A stretch of 64,000 nt of DNA, taken from NCBI GenBank assembly GCA_964495075.1, contig CAZBUJ010000001.1, forward strand, positions 1 through 64,000, written 5' to 3'. Made by a program: the position numbers and the translations under genes. The notes under the pieces were generated by a model. That model was not told the DNA's origin and made no database searches. It worked only from the letters and a program-made list of their open reading frames with translations. This document shows positions 42,784-51,891 of this stretch, piece after piece. The first letter of the stretch is position 1. Each line of letters opens with the position of its first letter. This DNA comes from JAFGJQ01 sp964495075 (GTDB lineage: Bacteria > Planctomycetota > Phycisphaerae > UBA1845).

Positions 42784-44724
42784 ATGACGTTCATGGGCAC
42801 AGTGGATTCATCGTCGCCGTCGCGGTTTCTTATTCTGGGGACCGCCGGTCATATTGATCATGGGAAAACCGCCCTGATTCGAGCGCTGACCGGTACGGAC
42901 ACCGACCGGTTACCGGAGGAGAAGCGGCGCGGCATGACCATCGAGTTGGGGTTCGCCGAGCTCAACCTCGGGGCCGTGTGCTTTGGGGTCGTCGACGTGC
43001 CCGGGCACGAGCGGTTCGTCCGGACCATGGTGAGCGGGGCGGCCGCCGTCGACGTCGCGCTGCTGGTGGTGGCGGCGGACGATTCGGTGATGCCGCAAAC
43101 CGTGGAGCATGTCGAGATCCTGTCACTGCTGAACCTGCAGGCGGCGGTGGTGGCCATCACCAAGACCGACGTGGTCGACGCGGAGCTGGCTGAGCTGGTG
43201 GCGGAGGAAGTCCGCGAGTTGCTCGCCCCGACACCGCTGCGAGATGCGCCCATCGTACGGGTGTCGGCGGTGACCGGGGCAGGGATCGATGACTTGCGCG
43301 CCAGTCTGCTGGCGGTGGTGGACCGGGTGGCCGAACGGCGGTCGCGGCCGCCGTTCCGCATGGCGATCGATCGCGTTTTCACCGTGCAAGGTCGTGGCAC
43401 CGTCGTGACCGGATCCGTGCTGCGCGGGGCGATTGGCGTGGGTGACGGCGTGGAAGTCTGGCCCGGCGGTTTGTCCTGTCGCGTGCGTGGGCTACAGACG
43501 CACGGGCGTTCGTCGGAACATCTGCAATTCGGACAGCGAGCCGCCCTGAACCTGATCGGCGCCGACCGCGAGGCGATCGAACGCGGGTGCGACATCGCCA
43601 CCCCCGGGTACCTCCGCCCGTCGCGGATGGCGGATGCCCGATTCCGGTGCCTCGCGTCGTGCGCCAGACCGATCCGCCCGTTCAGTCGCGTGCGGCTGTG
43701 CATCGGCACCCGCGAGTTGCTGGCCCGGTTCGCCCCGATCGACCGCGAGCCGGTCCACCCGGGCGCGGAAACGTACATTCAGTTGCGCGCCTCGACGCCA
43801 ATCATCGCGTCGCACGGGCAGCGTTTCATCGTGCGTGACGAAGTCGCGTCGCGAACCATGGGCGGCGGCATCATCCTGCGCTGCCAGGCCCGACGCTGGA
43901 CCGCGGATCGGCAGCGCGAACGGGCCGCCCTCGAGATCCTGGAGACCGGGGACGACACCGCTCGCGTCAGCGAGGTGCTGCGGGACTCACCGTTCGAATC
44001 GCTCGACGCGCTGACCGTATGTGCCCGGGCCGGCGTGGAGGTCGGTGCCGTGCGCGAGATATGCGCCTCGCTCGACCAGACGGGCCGGCGGGTGGCGCTC
44101 GACGGCAGCGAGCGGCGTTACCCGCGAAGCGGGGTGGAGGATCTCCTGAACCGGGCGGAGCGTTGGTTGGGGAAATTCCATGAACGCAACGCCGAGCAGC
44201 CGGGCTGTCAGCGGGACGCGTTCCTCGGATGGCTGGATCGCAAGAGCGGCAAGGGGTTGGGCCGGTCGCTGTTGGATCGGCTGGTCAAGCAGAACCGGGT
44301 CAAGATGCTCGGCCCGTACGTCTGCCTCCCCGCCTTCGCCCCCGAACTGTCCGCCCAGGACGAACGCGTACTGGCCGCCATGCTGGACGAGTTCCACGCG
44401 GCCGCGTTCCAGCCGCCCAGGCTCGAGGCCCTCAAGGTCGCCCAGCAGTCGAACCTGCGGCGCGTGCAACGGCTCGCGAAGATCGCGCAGGCCACGCGGC
44501 AACTCGTCGAACTCCAGAACGGACTGTACCTCCATCCGGACCGCGAGCGCGAACTCCTCGACACCATTCGTGACCTGACGGCCAACGGCGAAGGATTCAC
44601 CGTCTCGCAACTGAAGGAGCGGCTCAACTCCAGCCGCAAGTTCATGGTGCCGATGGTGGAGTACCTGGACCGAGTCGGGCACACGCGCCGCCAGGGTGAT
44701 CTGCGCTTTGTAAAGGATCCGTGA
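42784..44724 (+). CDS. selB: selenocysteine-specific elongation factor SelB
   Basis: A 646-residue GTPase that delivers Sec-tRNA to UGA codons and binds SECIS hairpins. The G1 motif GHIDHGKT is at 22-29, then the switch region RGMTIELGFAEL, DVPGHERFVRTM (G3), ITKTD (G4) and SAVTG (G5). A middle translation-factor domain (VFTVQGRGTVVTGSVLRG) and four C-terminal winged helices, where SECIS binding occurs, follow; the last is FTVSQLKERLNSSRKFMVPMVEYLDRVGHTRRQGD. Length is that of a full SelB. The stop overlaps the selA start. A second in-frame ATG at 42793 is possible. No selC or selD is seen in the window. Confidence 0.95.
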   Translation: MTFMGTVDSSSPSRFLILGTAGHIDHGKTALIRALTGTDTDRLPEEKRRGMTIELGFAELNLGAVCFGVVDVPGHERFVRTMVSGAAAVDVALLVVAADDSVMPQTVEHVEILSLLNLQAAVVAITKTDVVDAELAELVAEEVRELLAPTPLRDAPIVRVSAVTGAGIDDLRASLLAVVDRVAERRSRPPFRMAIDRVFTVQGRGTVVTGSVLRGAIGVGDGVEVWPGGLSCRVRGLQTHGRSSEHLQFGQRAALNLIGADREAIERGCDIATPGYLRPSRMADARFRCLASCARPIRPFSRVRLCIGTRELLARFAPIDREPVHPGAETYIQLRASTPIIASHGQRFIVRDEVASRTMGGGIILRCQARRWTADRQRERAALEILETGDDTARVSEVLRDSPFESLDALTVCARAGVEVGAVREICASLDQTGRRVALDGSERRYPRSGVEDLLNRAERWLGKFHERNAEQPGCQRDAFLGWLDRKSGKGLGRSLLDRLVKQNRVKMLGPYVCLPAFAPELSAQDERVLAAMLDEFHAAAFQPPRLEALKVAQQSNLRRVQRLAKIAQATRQLVELQNGLYLHPDRERELLDTIRDLTANGEGFTVSQLKERLNSSRKFMVPMVEYLDRVGHTRRQGDLRFVKDP

Positions 44725-46133
44725 TGAGACCAGAGCAACAGGACGCGCTTCGCGCACTGCCCTCCGTGAACGACCTCCTCGAGACCGAAGAGGTGCGGGA
44801 CTGGCTGGAGGAACTGTCCCGGCCGGTCGTCGTGCGCGCGATTCAGGACGCGGTGGAGGATGCCCGGCAGATCATTCTGACCGGTGGGACGGATGAGACG
44901 CCGGACGTCGAGGCGATCCTCGGGGTCGCCGAAGGACTGCTCGCCGCCCGGATGGAACCGCTGCTGCGCCGCGTGATCAACGCCAGCGGGGTCGTCCTGC
45001 ACACCGGGCTGGGTCGTGCCCCGCTCTGCGACGCGGCCATCGAAGCCCTCGCGGATATCGCCGGCGGCTACTCCACGCTGGAGTATGACGTCGATACCGG
45101 CAAACGCGGGAACCGGGTCAAGCGGATCGGCGAGCTGCTGGCACAGGTGACCGGGGCCGAGGCGGCCACCGTCGTCAACAACAACGCGGCGTCCACCCTG
45201 CTGATTCTGAACACGTTCGCCCAGGGCCGCGAGGTCGTGGTGTCGCGCGGGCAACTGGTGGAGATCGGCGGGTCGTATCGATTGCCCGCGATCATGTCGG
45301 CCAGTGGGGCGATCCTGCGAGAGGTGGGCACGACGAACCGGACGCACCTTTCCGACTACGAGCAGGCGATCAATGACCGCACGGCGATTCTCCTGCGCGT
45401 TCATTGCAGCAACTACCGCGTCATGGGTTACACGAAGTCGACGCCGCTCGAGGAGATCGCCGCGTTGGCGCATCGCGTCGGGCTGATCGCAGTCGACGAC
45501 CTCGGCAGCGGCGCCATGTTCGACCTGACCGAGTTGGGCCTGCCCGCCGAACCGTTCGTGCCGGAGTCGCTGGCGGCCGGGGTCGACCTGGTGTGTTTCT
45601 CCGGGGACAAGCTGCTGGGCGGTCCGCAGGCCGGGATCATCCTGGGCCGCCGGAACCTCATCGATCGGATCCAGGCGAACCCGCTGGCCCGTTGTTGTCG
45701 AGTGGGCAAGCTGACCCTGGCCGCGATGGAAGCCACACTCCGCTACTGCGATGACATCGACCGCGCCCGCCGCGCCGTCCCGACGCTCGCGATGTTGTCG
45801 GCCTCCATGGATGACCTGGCCGACCACGCGCGTCTGCTCTGCGAACGTCTTGCGGAGGCGGTGCCGGACGAGAGCTTCTACGTCTGTTCGGACGTGACCT
45901 ACGCGGGCGGCGGATCGCTGCCGGCCCGCGCTCTGCCGACGGTCGTCGTGCAATGGCGGCCGACGCGACACGGAGTTGACACCGTCATGGACGCCCTGCG
46001 GCACGCGGACATGCCCGTCATCGCCCGCGTGCACGAGGACGGCATCTGCTTCGACCTGCGGACGATTCACGGCGACGAGTTCGACGATCTGGCGGCATCG
46101 GTCGCGTCGGCTCTCTCGGACTGCGATGATTGA
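44724..46133 (+). CDS. selA: L-seryl-tRNA(Sec) selenium transferase
   Basis: A 469-residue PLP enzyme that converts seryl-tRNA(Sec) to selenocysteinyl-tRNA(Sec) with selenophosphate. Family marks: NASGVVLHTGLGRAPL, EYDVDTGKRGNR, VVNNNAAS, VDDLGSGAMFDL and CFSGDKLLGGPQAG, with Schiff-base Lys296. ATG 44724 has AAGGA six bases before it and shares one base with the selB stop (TGATG), so the two are translationally coupled. An alternative GTG at 44721 adds one residue. Together with selB it implies the organism makes selenoproteins. Confidence 0.95.
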   Translation: MRPEQQDALRALPSVNDLLETEEVRDWLEELSRPVVVRAIQDAVEDARQIILTGGTDETPDVEAILGVAEGLLAARMEPLLRRVINASGVVLHTGLGRAPLCDAAIEALADIAGGYSTLEYDVDTGKRGNRVKRIGELLAQVTGAEAATVVNNNAASTLLILNTFAQGREVVVSRGQLVEIGGSYRLPAIMSASGAILREVGTTNRTHLSDYEQAINDRTAILLRVHCSNYRVMGYTKSTPLEEIAALAHRVGLIAVDDLGSGAMFDLTELGLPAEPFVPESLAAGVDLVCFSGDKLLGGPQAGIILGRRNLIDRIQANPLARCCRVGKLTLAAMEATLRYCDDIDRARRAVPTLAMLSASMDDLADHARLLCERLAEAVPDESFYVCSDVTYAGGGSLPARALPTVVVQWRPTRHGVDTVMDALRHADMPVIARVHEDGICFDLRTIHGDEFDDLAASVASALSDCDD

Positions 46134-46179
46134 CGAGCACGCCGCCGGCCTCGCTTGTAACACTTTACAGCTCAGGTGG

Positions 46180-48372
46180 TTATATTCGTGGCCAGCCCCG
46201 GGGTGCGGCCGCCGGATTATCCGGTTCGGCGATTCCTCGGGCAAACGCGGCCGCCGCCGACGCTCCCGGGTCCGCCGTGCGGAGCAGGATGATCCCGTCC
46301 CACGGCGGCACGGTAACCTCGCTGACGGTCGAGCCGTCGTTCACGGTCGCGTCCTGCGTGCCGGCGATCTTGCGATACGGTCGCTCGAGGCGAATCGTCG
46401 TCGGCTGGGCGGTGGCATTGACCAGGGCGATGCCGTGGTCGAAGTCTCTTCGCCACACCTGTCGCGAGCCGCCGGTCCGAAACTCGATGTCATCGAACCA
46501 CACCGCACCGGTTTCCTGGCCGAGCGCGATATAGAAGCCGGCCGGGGCCGCCGCCGCGACGGCCGTCGCCGGTAACTCGAAGCGCTGCCAGTCGGTTGTG
46601 ATCGCCAGCGGGCCGAAGTCGATCACGTTGGGCCAGGGATCCTGCTCCTCCTGGGCCCAGAGCAGCAGTTGCTGAGGCGTTTCGGCCTTCGCTTGGAAGG
46701 ACACGGCGTAGGCCACATCCGCCTCGATCGCGTCCGCGAGCGGGATGACGGTGATGGCGACGCCGAAGTCGCCGGCCGATTGCGTGACGTCGACGCGGAC
46801 GGACTGGTCGCCTTCGGCGGCGGTCTGGTCGTCCAGCGACGTCGACGCGGCATAGCCGTCCAGCGTTTCGATCCCCCAGCTCCCCATCGACGACTCGAAC
46901 GTGCTGTCGCCCAGCAGGTTGGGCGTCGTCAGCGACGGCACCGCCTGCACGGCCGGACCGAGCGGCATCCCGAGGTACCCTTGACCGGCGCCGGCGTTGT
47001 CGTACTCGTCGAACCACATCAGGCAGAGGTAACCGTGCCCCTCGGTGTTCATTTCGTAGCTGAACATGCCGTCGTTCAGTAGCGCGGTGGTGAGGCCGAA
47101 ACGCATCTTGCGGTAGTCTGGCACGAAGTCCGGGTCGTCGCACGGGTTCTCGTAGCCGCCACCGGTCGGTTCCGGGCTGCCGTCGTCGTCGTACGTTTCA
47201 ATCAGCGCGATCCGCGGCTCGTAGGCCTGGCTCATCCACTCGCCGTAGCTGCCGGAGTTCTCTCGCGGTGACGGCCCGAAGGTCATGCGATGCCAGTACG
47301 CGGTGAAGTCGGAGTCGAGATCTTGATCGATGTCGCCCGGAAAGCCTTCGAAGATACACCCGTTGAGGTCCTCGTAGTTGTTGATGCCCAGGTTGCAGAG
47401 GATGATGGCGTCCGGTCCCAGCGCCTCACGAATGGCGGATTCGTATTGCAACAGCCCTTCGTTCCACAATGCGTCGAATTCGCGGTAGTCGGCGAGCAGG
47501 CGATTGGACCGGTCGGGGTCGATGGTTCGGGCGGTCGACTCGCCGATGAGCCAGCTTTCGTTGGGGTCGCTGCGGTCGAGGATGATTCCGTCCCAGTCGC
47601 CGGTGCTCATGAGCTGCCGCGCGAAGCGGGCGTTGTAGTCGGTCCAGCGTTCCGGGCCGATGTCGGGGTCGACGGTGACGGCCGGGCACTGGGTCGACAC
47701 GTTGAGCATCCAGCTTCCGGGCCAGAAGCTGATGAGGGCGGCGATGCGGGTGCCGGCGGCGTGCGTGGCGGCGGCGCGTCGAAAACCGCGTTCCACGGTG
47801 AGCCGGCTGCTCGTCGCGTCCACCGATTCGATGCGAACGACCTCGCCGTCGATGAGCACCTGATCGTCGGGTATGAACAGATCGTAGACCGCGTCGCCGT
47901 CGGTGACCGTCAGGCGTTCTACCTCGAACACCGTCGCAGTGTCATCAACGTCGGCAGTGAGCGTCGTTCCCACCTGGGTGAGCAGCCACTCCGGCGGGAT
48001 GCGCCGGGTCCATTCCAGCAGGAGCGGCTCGTCGTACTCGTTGAGTGGGGTCGAGTCCATCTCGCAGGCGTTGGCCGCCACCAGCAGCAGGATGTCCGAA
48101 TTGAAATCCCGCAGCGCGTGCAGCACGCCCGCGTCGGTCGAGTCGAGCATGACCAGGTCGTAGCGGGCGATATCGCGGAGCGGCTGGCTGGTGGTGTCCG
48201 GCCACCACATCATGAGGCGCGGGAACGGCAGGGTCAGACCCTCGACCGGCGCGAGATTACGCCCTCCGTTCCCCGCGTTGCCGGGCGCGGCTCCGCCCGA
48301 ACATCCGATCGTCTGGACCATCGCGAGCCAACCGAGGAGCGACTTCATGAGCAGCGGTCCGTTGCGACGCAT
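46180..48372 (-). CDS. putative glycoside-hydrolase-like secreted lipoprotein
   Basis: A 730-residue exported protein with a probable lipoprotein signal (Cys24 in TIGC; the -3 residue is Thr, unusual). The N-terminal two-thirds looks like a TIM barrel of the hypothetical glycosyl hydrolase GHL15 type: FPRLMMWWPDTT, YDLVMLDSTDAGVLHAL, DWDGIILDRSDPNESW and YWHRMTFG, with acidic residues in strand-end positions. Residues about 490-650 resemble a jelly-roll carbohydrate-binding module (LLGDSTFESSMGSWGIETLDGYA..). Cell-surface sugar degradation or binding is inferred. AAGGAG nine bases before the ATG supports the start. Confidence 0.65.
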   Translation of the reverse strand: MRRNGPLLMKSLLGWLAMVQTIGCSGGAAPGNAGNGGRNLAPVEGLTLPFPRLMMWWPDTTSQPLRDIARYDLVMLDSTDAGVLHALRDFNSDILLLVAANACEMDSTPLNEYDEPLLLEWTRRIPPEWLLTQVGTTLTADVDDTATVFEVERLTVTDGDAVYDLFIPDDQVLIDGEVVRIESVDATSSRLTVERGFRRAAATHAAGTRIAALISFWPGSWMLNVSTQCPAVTVDPDIGPERWTDYNARFARQLMSTGDWDGIILDRSDPNESWLIGESTARTIDPDRSNRLLADYREFDALWNEGLLQYESAIREALGPDAIILCNLGINNYEDLNGCIFEGFPGDIDQDLDSDFTAYWHRMTFGPSPRENSGSYGEWMSQAYEPRIALIETYDDDGSPEPTGGGYENPCDDPDFVPDYRKMRFGLTTALLNDGMFSYEMNTEGHGYLCLMWFDEYDNAGAGQGYLGMPLGPAVQAVPSLTTPNLLGDSTFESSMGSWGIETLDGYAASTSLDDQTAAEGDQSVRVDVTQSAGDFGVAITVIPLADAIEADVAYAVSFQAKAETPQQLLLWAQEEQDPWPNVIDFGPLAITTDWQRFELPATAVAAAAPAGFYIALGQETGAVWFDDIEFRTGGSRQVWRRDFDHGIALVNATAQPTTIRLERPYRKIAGTQDATVNDGSTVSEVTVPPWDGIILLRTADPGASAAAAFARGIAEPDNPAAAPRGWPRI

Positions 48373-48400
48373 GGCCGTCTCCTTCGTGCAGGGAATCGTG

Positions 48401-50236
48401 CTATCGCGTCGGATCGCTCCCCGGTCCGTTTGCCGGCGGCCCGCCGGCTTTTGGCACGCGGCGCACCACGCGGTCCAGCATCTCGGCGGCCCGTCTGTTG
48501 CCCGGGTCCAACCGCACCGCCTCCCGCAGATGCGCGAGTCCTTCCTCAACGTGGTTATCACGAACCAGGGCGCGGCCCAGCTCCAGGTGGGCGCGAGCGC
48601 TTTCGGGGTCACACTCGACGGCCCGGCGGTACGCGACGATCGCGTCGGCCATGCGGCCTTGCGCCTCGAGGGAGACGCCGAGATTCGTGTGCAGGGCCCG
48701 GTTGTCCGGGTCGAGATCGATGGCGCGTCGCAGATAAGTCACGGCCTGATCGTGCTCGCCGAGCAGCGACATCACCGTGCCGAGGTTCTGGAGCGTCTTG
48801 ATGTCGTTCGGACGCAGGCGCCGGGCCTCTTGTAAGTGATGCACCAGTTGCTCGACGGACTCCCGCGTCGGCTTCTGCCTGGCCGCCTGTATCGAGACGA
48901 GCAGGTGCTCGCCGAGCTTGAAGTGGGCGATCCAACAGTCGTGATCGTGCCGCAGTGTATCGAGGCAGACCGACTCGGTGTCTCGAAACACCCTGGCCCG
49001 TTGCCAGGTGAGGAACGCGGCCAGCAGCACGGCCAGCAGGGCCAGTTCGCGGGCGCGGGTGTTCAGGCCGCCCAGTGCATCGGGGCCTTTCCATCCGGCG
49101 AACTTGGACAGCCCGTGCGCGACGGCGCCCACGATCAGGGCGATCAGCCCGATGAGGGCCAGGTATTGGAAATGGTCGGCGACCAGGGAGAACCGATGGT
49201 AGTAGATATCGAAGAAGCCCAGCATCGGAAACAGGGCGATCAAGTACGCCCCGAGTCCGAACAGTAGCGGCCGCCCCCACGATCGGCGTTTCACCACGCC
49301 GATGAGAATCGCCGCGAGCAGTCCCGCGTGCGGCAGGTAGGATTGCCACGCGGCCGGATCCACCTCGATCTGGGGGTAGAAGAACATCAGCCGCACCGGC
49401 AGCAGTGCCTTGCTCAGGAAGAACGTGGCGATCCAGCCCGCTCGCGCGAACCGCTCGAGGGCACCGACCGCGTAGACCGCTCCCTTGGCGCCGGTGTGTT
49501 GCTGTTCGTACCAAACCGTCAACACCGCCATGCCGGCCGCCAGCAGGAGCACGGGTACGACGGCCAGGACGCGTCGTCGGCCGAGCGGCTCCCCGCGCCA
49601 CCACCAGTACAGCAGCAGGATGGCGGGCAGGACCACCGTCGAGGCCTTGGACAGCAGGGCGGCGACAAACAACGGCAGGGCGACGGCGTACCATGTCCAG
49701 CGCCCGCCGTCGTCGAATCGTAGCAGGGCGGCAAATGTCAGCAGGTAGAACAAGCCGGAGAGCACGTTCTTGCGTTCGTAGATCCACGCCACCGACTCCA
49801 CGTTGACGGGATGCAAGCCGAAGAGCAGGGCGGCCACCGCCGCCGCCGGCACGCCGACTCGCCGCAGCAGTCGCCACACGAGCAGGGCGTTGGCGGCGTG
49901 CAGCAGCACGTTGACCAGTCGGTACCCGGTCGCCCAGTCCCCCCAGAGTCGGTGCTCGATCCAGAACGACGTGTAGACGAGCGGTTGGTATTGATCGCTG
50001 CGGGCGCTGAGCCAGATGTCGTGCAGTCCGCCGTCCGCCTGCATCAGCGGATTGCGCAGGAGAACGACCTCGTCCGTCAGGACGAAGCCGCCGGACAGGG
50101 AGGGGATGTAGGCGAGCAGCACTACGAGGGGGATGCCCAGCGCCATCCACCCTGTCACCGGGTGCGGGGCGGGCGGTGGTTGGTGACGGCCGGTGGTGGC
50201 CGTTGGCTGCGTTTCGCCGCTGGGTGGCTCGGTCAT
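48401..50236 (-). CDS. GT-C-like membrane protein with C-terminal TPR repeats
   Basis: A 611-residue protein: proline-rich N-terminus, about ten membrane segments (29-430) and then TPR repeats (about 480-585: LGTVMSLLGEHDQAVTYLRRAIDLDPDNRALHTNLG and so on). FVLTDEVVLLRNPLM in the first loop and LLFGLHPVNVESVAWIYERKNVLSGLFY match the TMTC/PMT-related family, in which the former carries the acidic catalytic residues. TMTC-type proteins add O-mannose in eukaryotes; for bacteria protein or glycan glycosylation is inference. GAGGTG before the ATG decides the start. It lies just before the putative glycosidase gene on the same strand, 28 bases apart. Confidence 0.75.
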   Translation of the reverse strand: MTEPPSGETQPTATTGRHQPPPAPHPVTGWMALGIPLVVLLAYIPSLSGGFVLTDEVVLLRNPLMQADGGLHDIWLSARSDQYQPLVYTSFWIEHRLWGDWATGYRLVNVLLHAANALLVWRLLRRVGVPAAAVAALLFGLHPVNVESVAWIYERKNVLSGLFYLLTFAALLRFDDGGRWTWYAVALPLFVAALLSKASTVVLPAILLLYWWWRGEPLGRRRVLAVVPVLLLAAGMAVLTVWYEQQHTGAKGAVYAVGALERFARAGWIATFFLSKALLPVRLMFFYPQIEVDPAAWQSYLPHAGLLAAILIGVVKRRSWGRPLLFGLGAYLIALFPMLGFFDIYYHRFSLVADHFQYLALIGLIALIVGAVAHGLSKFAGWKGPDALGGLNTRARELALLAVLLAAFLTWQRARVFRDTESVCLDTLRHDHDCWIAHFKLGEHLLVSIQAARQKPTRESVEQLVHHLQEARRLRPNDIKTLQNLGTVMSLLGEHDQAVTYLRRAIDLDPDNRALHTNLGVSLEAQGRMADAIVAYRRAVECDPESARAHLELGRALVRDNHVEEGLAHLREAVRLDPGNRRAAEMLDRVVRRVPKAGGPPANGPGSDPTR

Positions 50237-50274
50237 CGGATCACCTCGACGCGACCGGCTCGGGGAGTCCGCGG

Positions 50275-50691
50275 TCAGGATCCGTCGCCGGTGTCGGGTG
50301 GTGCCGCTTCATCCGTCGTCGGCTTGAGCGGCTGGGCCCGTTTGATCTCCACGCGCAACGCGGTGAGTTCGAATCCTTGATCGGTCTGCGATACCCGGAT
50401 GCTGCCCTTGGCCCGTTCGCCTTCCTTCACAGCGGTTATGTCCGCCAGGGCGCCGTTGATGAGGATCTCCGTCTCGTCGGTGACCTTGACCGGATGGGTC
50501 ATTTCCATCTTCTTCTTTTCGTTGTAGTAGCGGACGGTGACTTCCTTGTTCTTCGCGTCGATCTTGACGATGACCCCTGACAACTCGCGCACGCGCGATT
50601 CCGGCTCTTGATCCTTGCACCCGGCGCCCAGGCCGAGCCCCCAACCCGCGATCACCGTCAGCGACAGTCCAATCCTTGTGCGTTGCGCCAT
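50275..50691 (-). CDS. small lipoprotein of unknown function
   Basis: A 138-residue exported protein. The N-terminus (LSLTVIAGWGLGLGAGC) is a hydrophobic stretch ending at Cys25, a lipobox-like site. The remaining part has a lysine-rich central strand region (VIVKIDAKNKEVTVRYYNEKKKMEM) and an acidic C-terminus. No known domain. It precedes the TPR membrane gene by 38 bases, so it may be cotranscribed with it. Confidence 0.6.
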   Translation of the reverse strand: MAQRTRIGLSLTVIAGWGLGLGAGCKDQEPESRVRELSGVIVKIDAKNKEVTVRYYNEKKKMEMTHPVKVTDETEILINGALADITAVKEGERAKGSIRVSQTDQGFELTALRVEIKRAQPLKPTTDEAAPPDTGDGS

Positions 50692-50907
50692 ATCGGCCCC
50701 ACTTCCTGTTCGTAGAAGGCTGCCAGTTGATTCGACCCGTGGATGCCCACGCCGGTCCGCAGTCTACCCGACGCGAATCGCGCCATCAACGTGGCGTCCG
50801 GGGTTGGGGTCGGCGCGGCACCGCCGCCGAATCGGCTCCCGTCGGCGGGCGCGGGCCCACTTGCAAACGGATGGGCGAGATCGTACCCTGCCCGCGGAGG
50901 TGTGCGT

Positions 50908-51891
50908 ATGCGTGTTTTGTCCGGTATCCAGTCCAGCGGAAAGCTTCACCTGGGGAACTATCTCGGGGCGATCAAGCAGTACATCGAACTCCAGCACGAG
51001 CACGAGGCCCTGTTCTTCATTGCGAACTACCATGCCCTCACCACCGTGCGGGACGCGAACGTGCTGCGCCAGCGGACGCAGGACGTCGCCCTCGACTTCC
51101 TGTCGCTGGGGCTCGACCCCGCGAAGGCCATGCTGTTTCGACAGTCGGACGTCCCCGAGGTGTGCGAGCTGGCCTGGATCCTCTCGACCGTCACCAATGA
51201 AGGGCTGATGCGGCGGGCCCACTCGTACAAGGATAAGGTGGCCAAGGGGATCGAGCCCTCCATGGGGCTCATGTCCTACCCCATCCTCATGGCGGCCGAC
51301 ATCCTGATCTACCGGAGCCATCTCGTGCCGGTGGGCCAGGATCAGGTCCAGCACATCGAGATGACGCAGGATATCGCGACGAAGTTCAACAACGCGTTCG
51401 ACTGTGAAGTCCTCCTCCGCCCCGAACCGAAACTGAACCGCGCGCCGCTCGTGCCCGGCGTCGATGGCGACAAGATGTCGAAGAGCTACGGCAACACGAT
51501 CGACCTGTTCGACACGCCGAAGGCGGTCAAGAAACGCATCATGAGCATCAAGACCGACAGCACACCGGTGGAGGATCCCAAGAATCCCGGCAGGTGCAAC
51601 GTGTTTGCGCTCTACAGTCTGCTGGCCGAGCCGGACGAGATCGCGGCCCTCGACGCCGACTACCGGGCCGGCGGCACGGGCTATGGGGAGGCCAAGAAAC
51701 GGCTGGTGGAAGTCTACGAACGCGTGTTCGGACCGCCTCGCGAGAAACGCGCCGCGCTGGAGGCCGACCCGGCTTACGTGGAAGACGTGCTGGTCGACGG
51801 CGCGAAGCGGGCCCGCCATATCGCGTGCCATGTCATGGAGCAGGTCCGGGAGGCAACCGGCATCGTCGTCGGCAAGGGCGTAACGGTGTGA
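50908..51891 (+). CDS. trpS: tryptophanyl-tRNA synthetase
   Basis: A 327-residue class I synthetase that charges tRNA-Trp. The HIGH-like motif is HLGN (14-17) in GKLHLGNYLG, and KMSKS is at 189-193 in GDKMSKSYGN. Substrate pocket segments YHALTTV, PVGQDQVQHIEMTQDIA and SMGLMSYPILMAADIL are intact. Length is normal for bacteria. GGAGGT eight bases before the ATG settles the start. Its TGA overlaps the GTG of scpA (GTGA), so translation is coupled. The opposite strand carries a divergent lipoprotein gene. Confidence 0.96.
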   Translation: MRVLSGIQSSGKLHLGNYLGAIKQYIELQHEHEALFFIANYHALTTVRDANVLRQRTQDVALDFLSLGLDPAKAMLFRQSDVPEVCELAWILSTVTNEGLMRRAHSYKDKVAKGIEPSMGLMSYPILMAADILIYRSHLVPVGQDQVQHIEMTQDIATKFNNAFDCEVLLRPEPKLNRAPLVPGVDGDKMSKSYGNTIDLFDTPKAVKKRIMSIKTDSTPVEDPKNPGRCNVFALYSLLAEPDEIAALDADYRAGGTGYGEAKKRLVEVYERVFGPPREKRAALEADPAYVEDVLVDGAKRARHIACHVMEQVREATGIVVGKGVTV

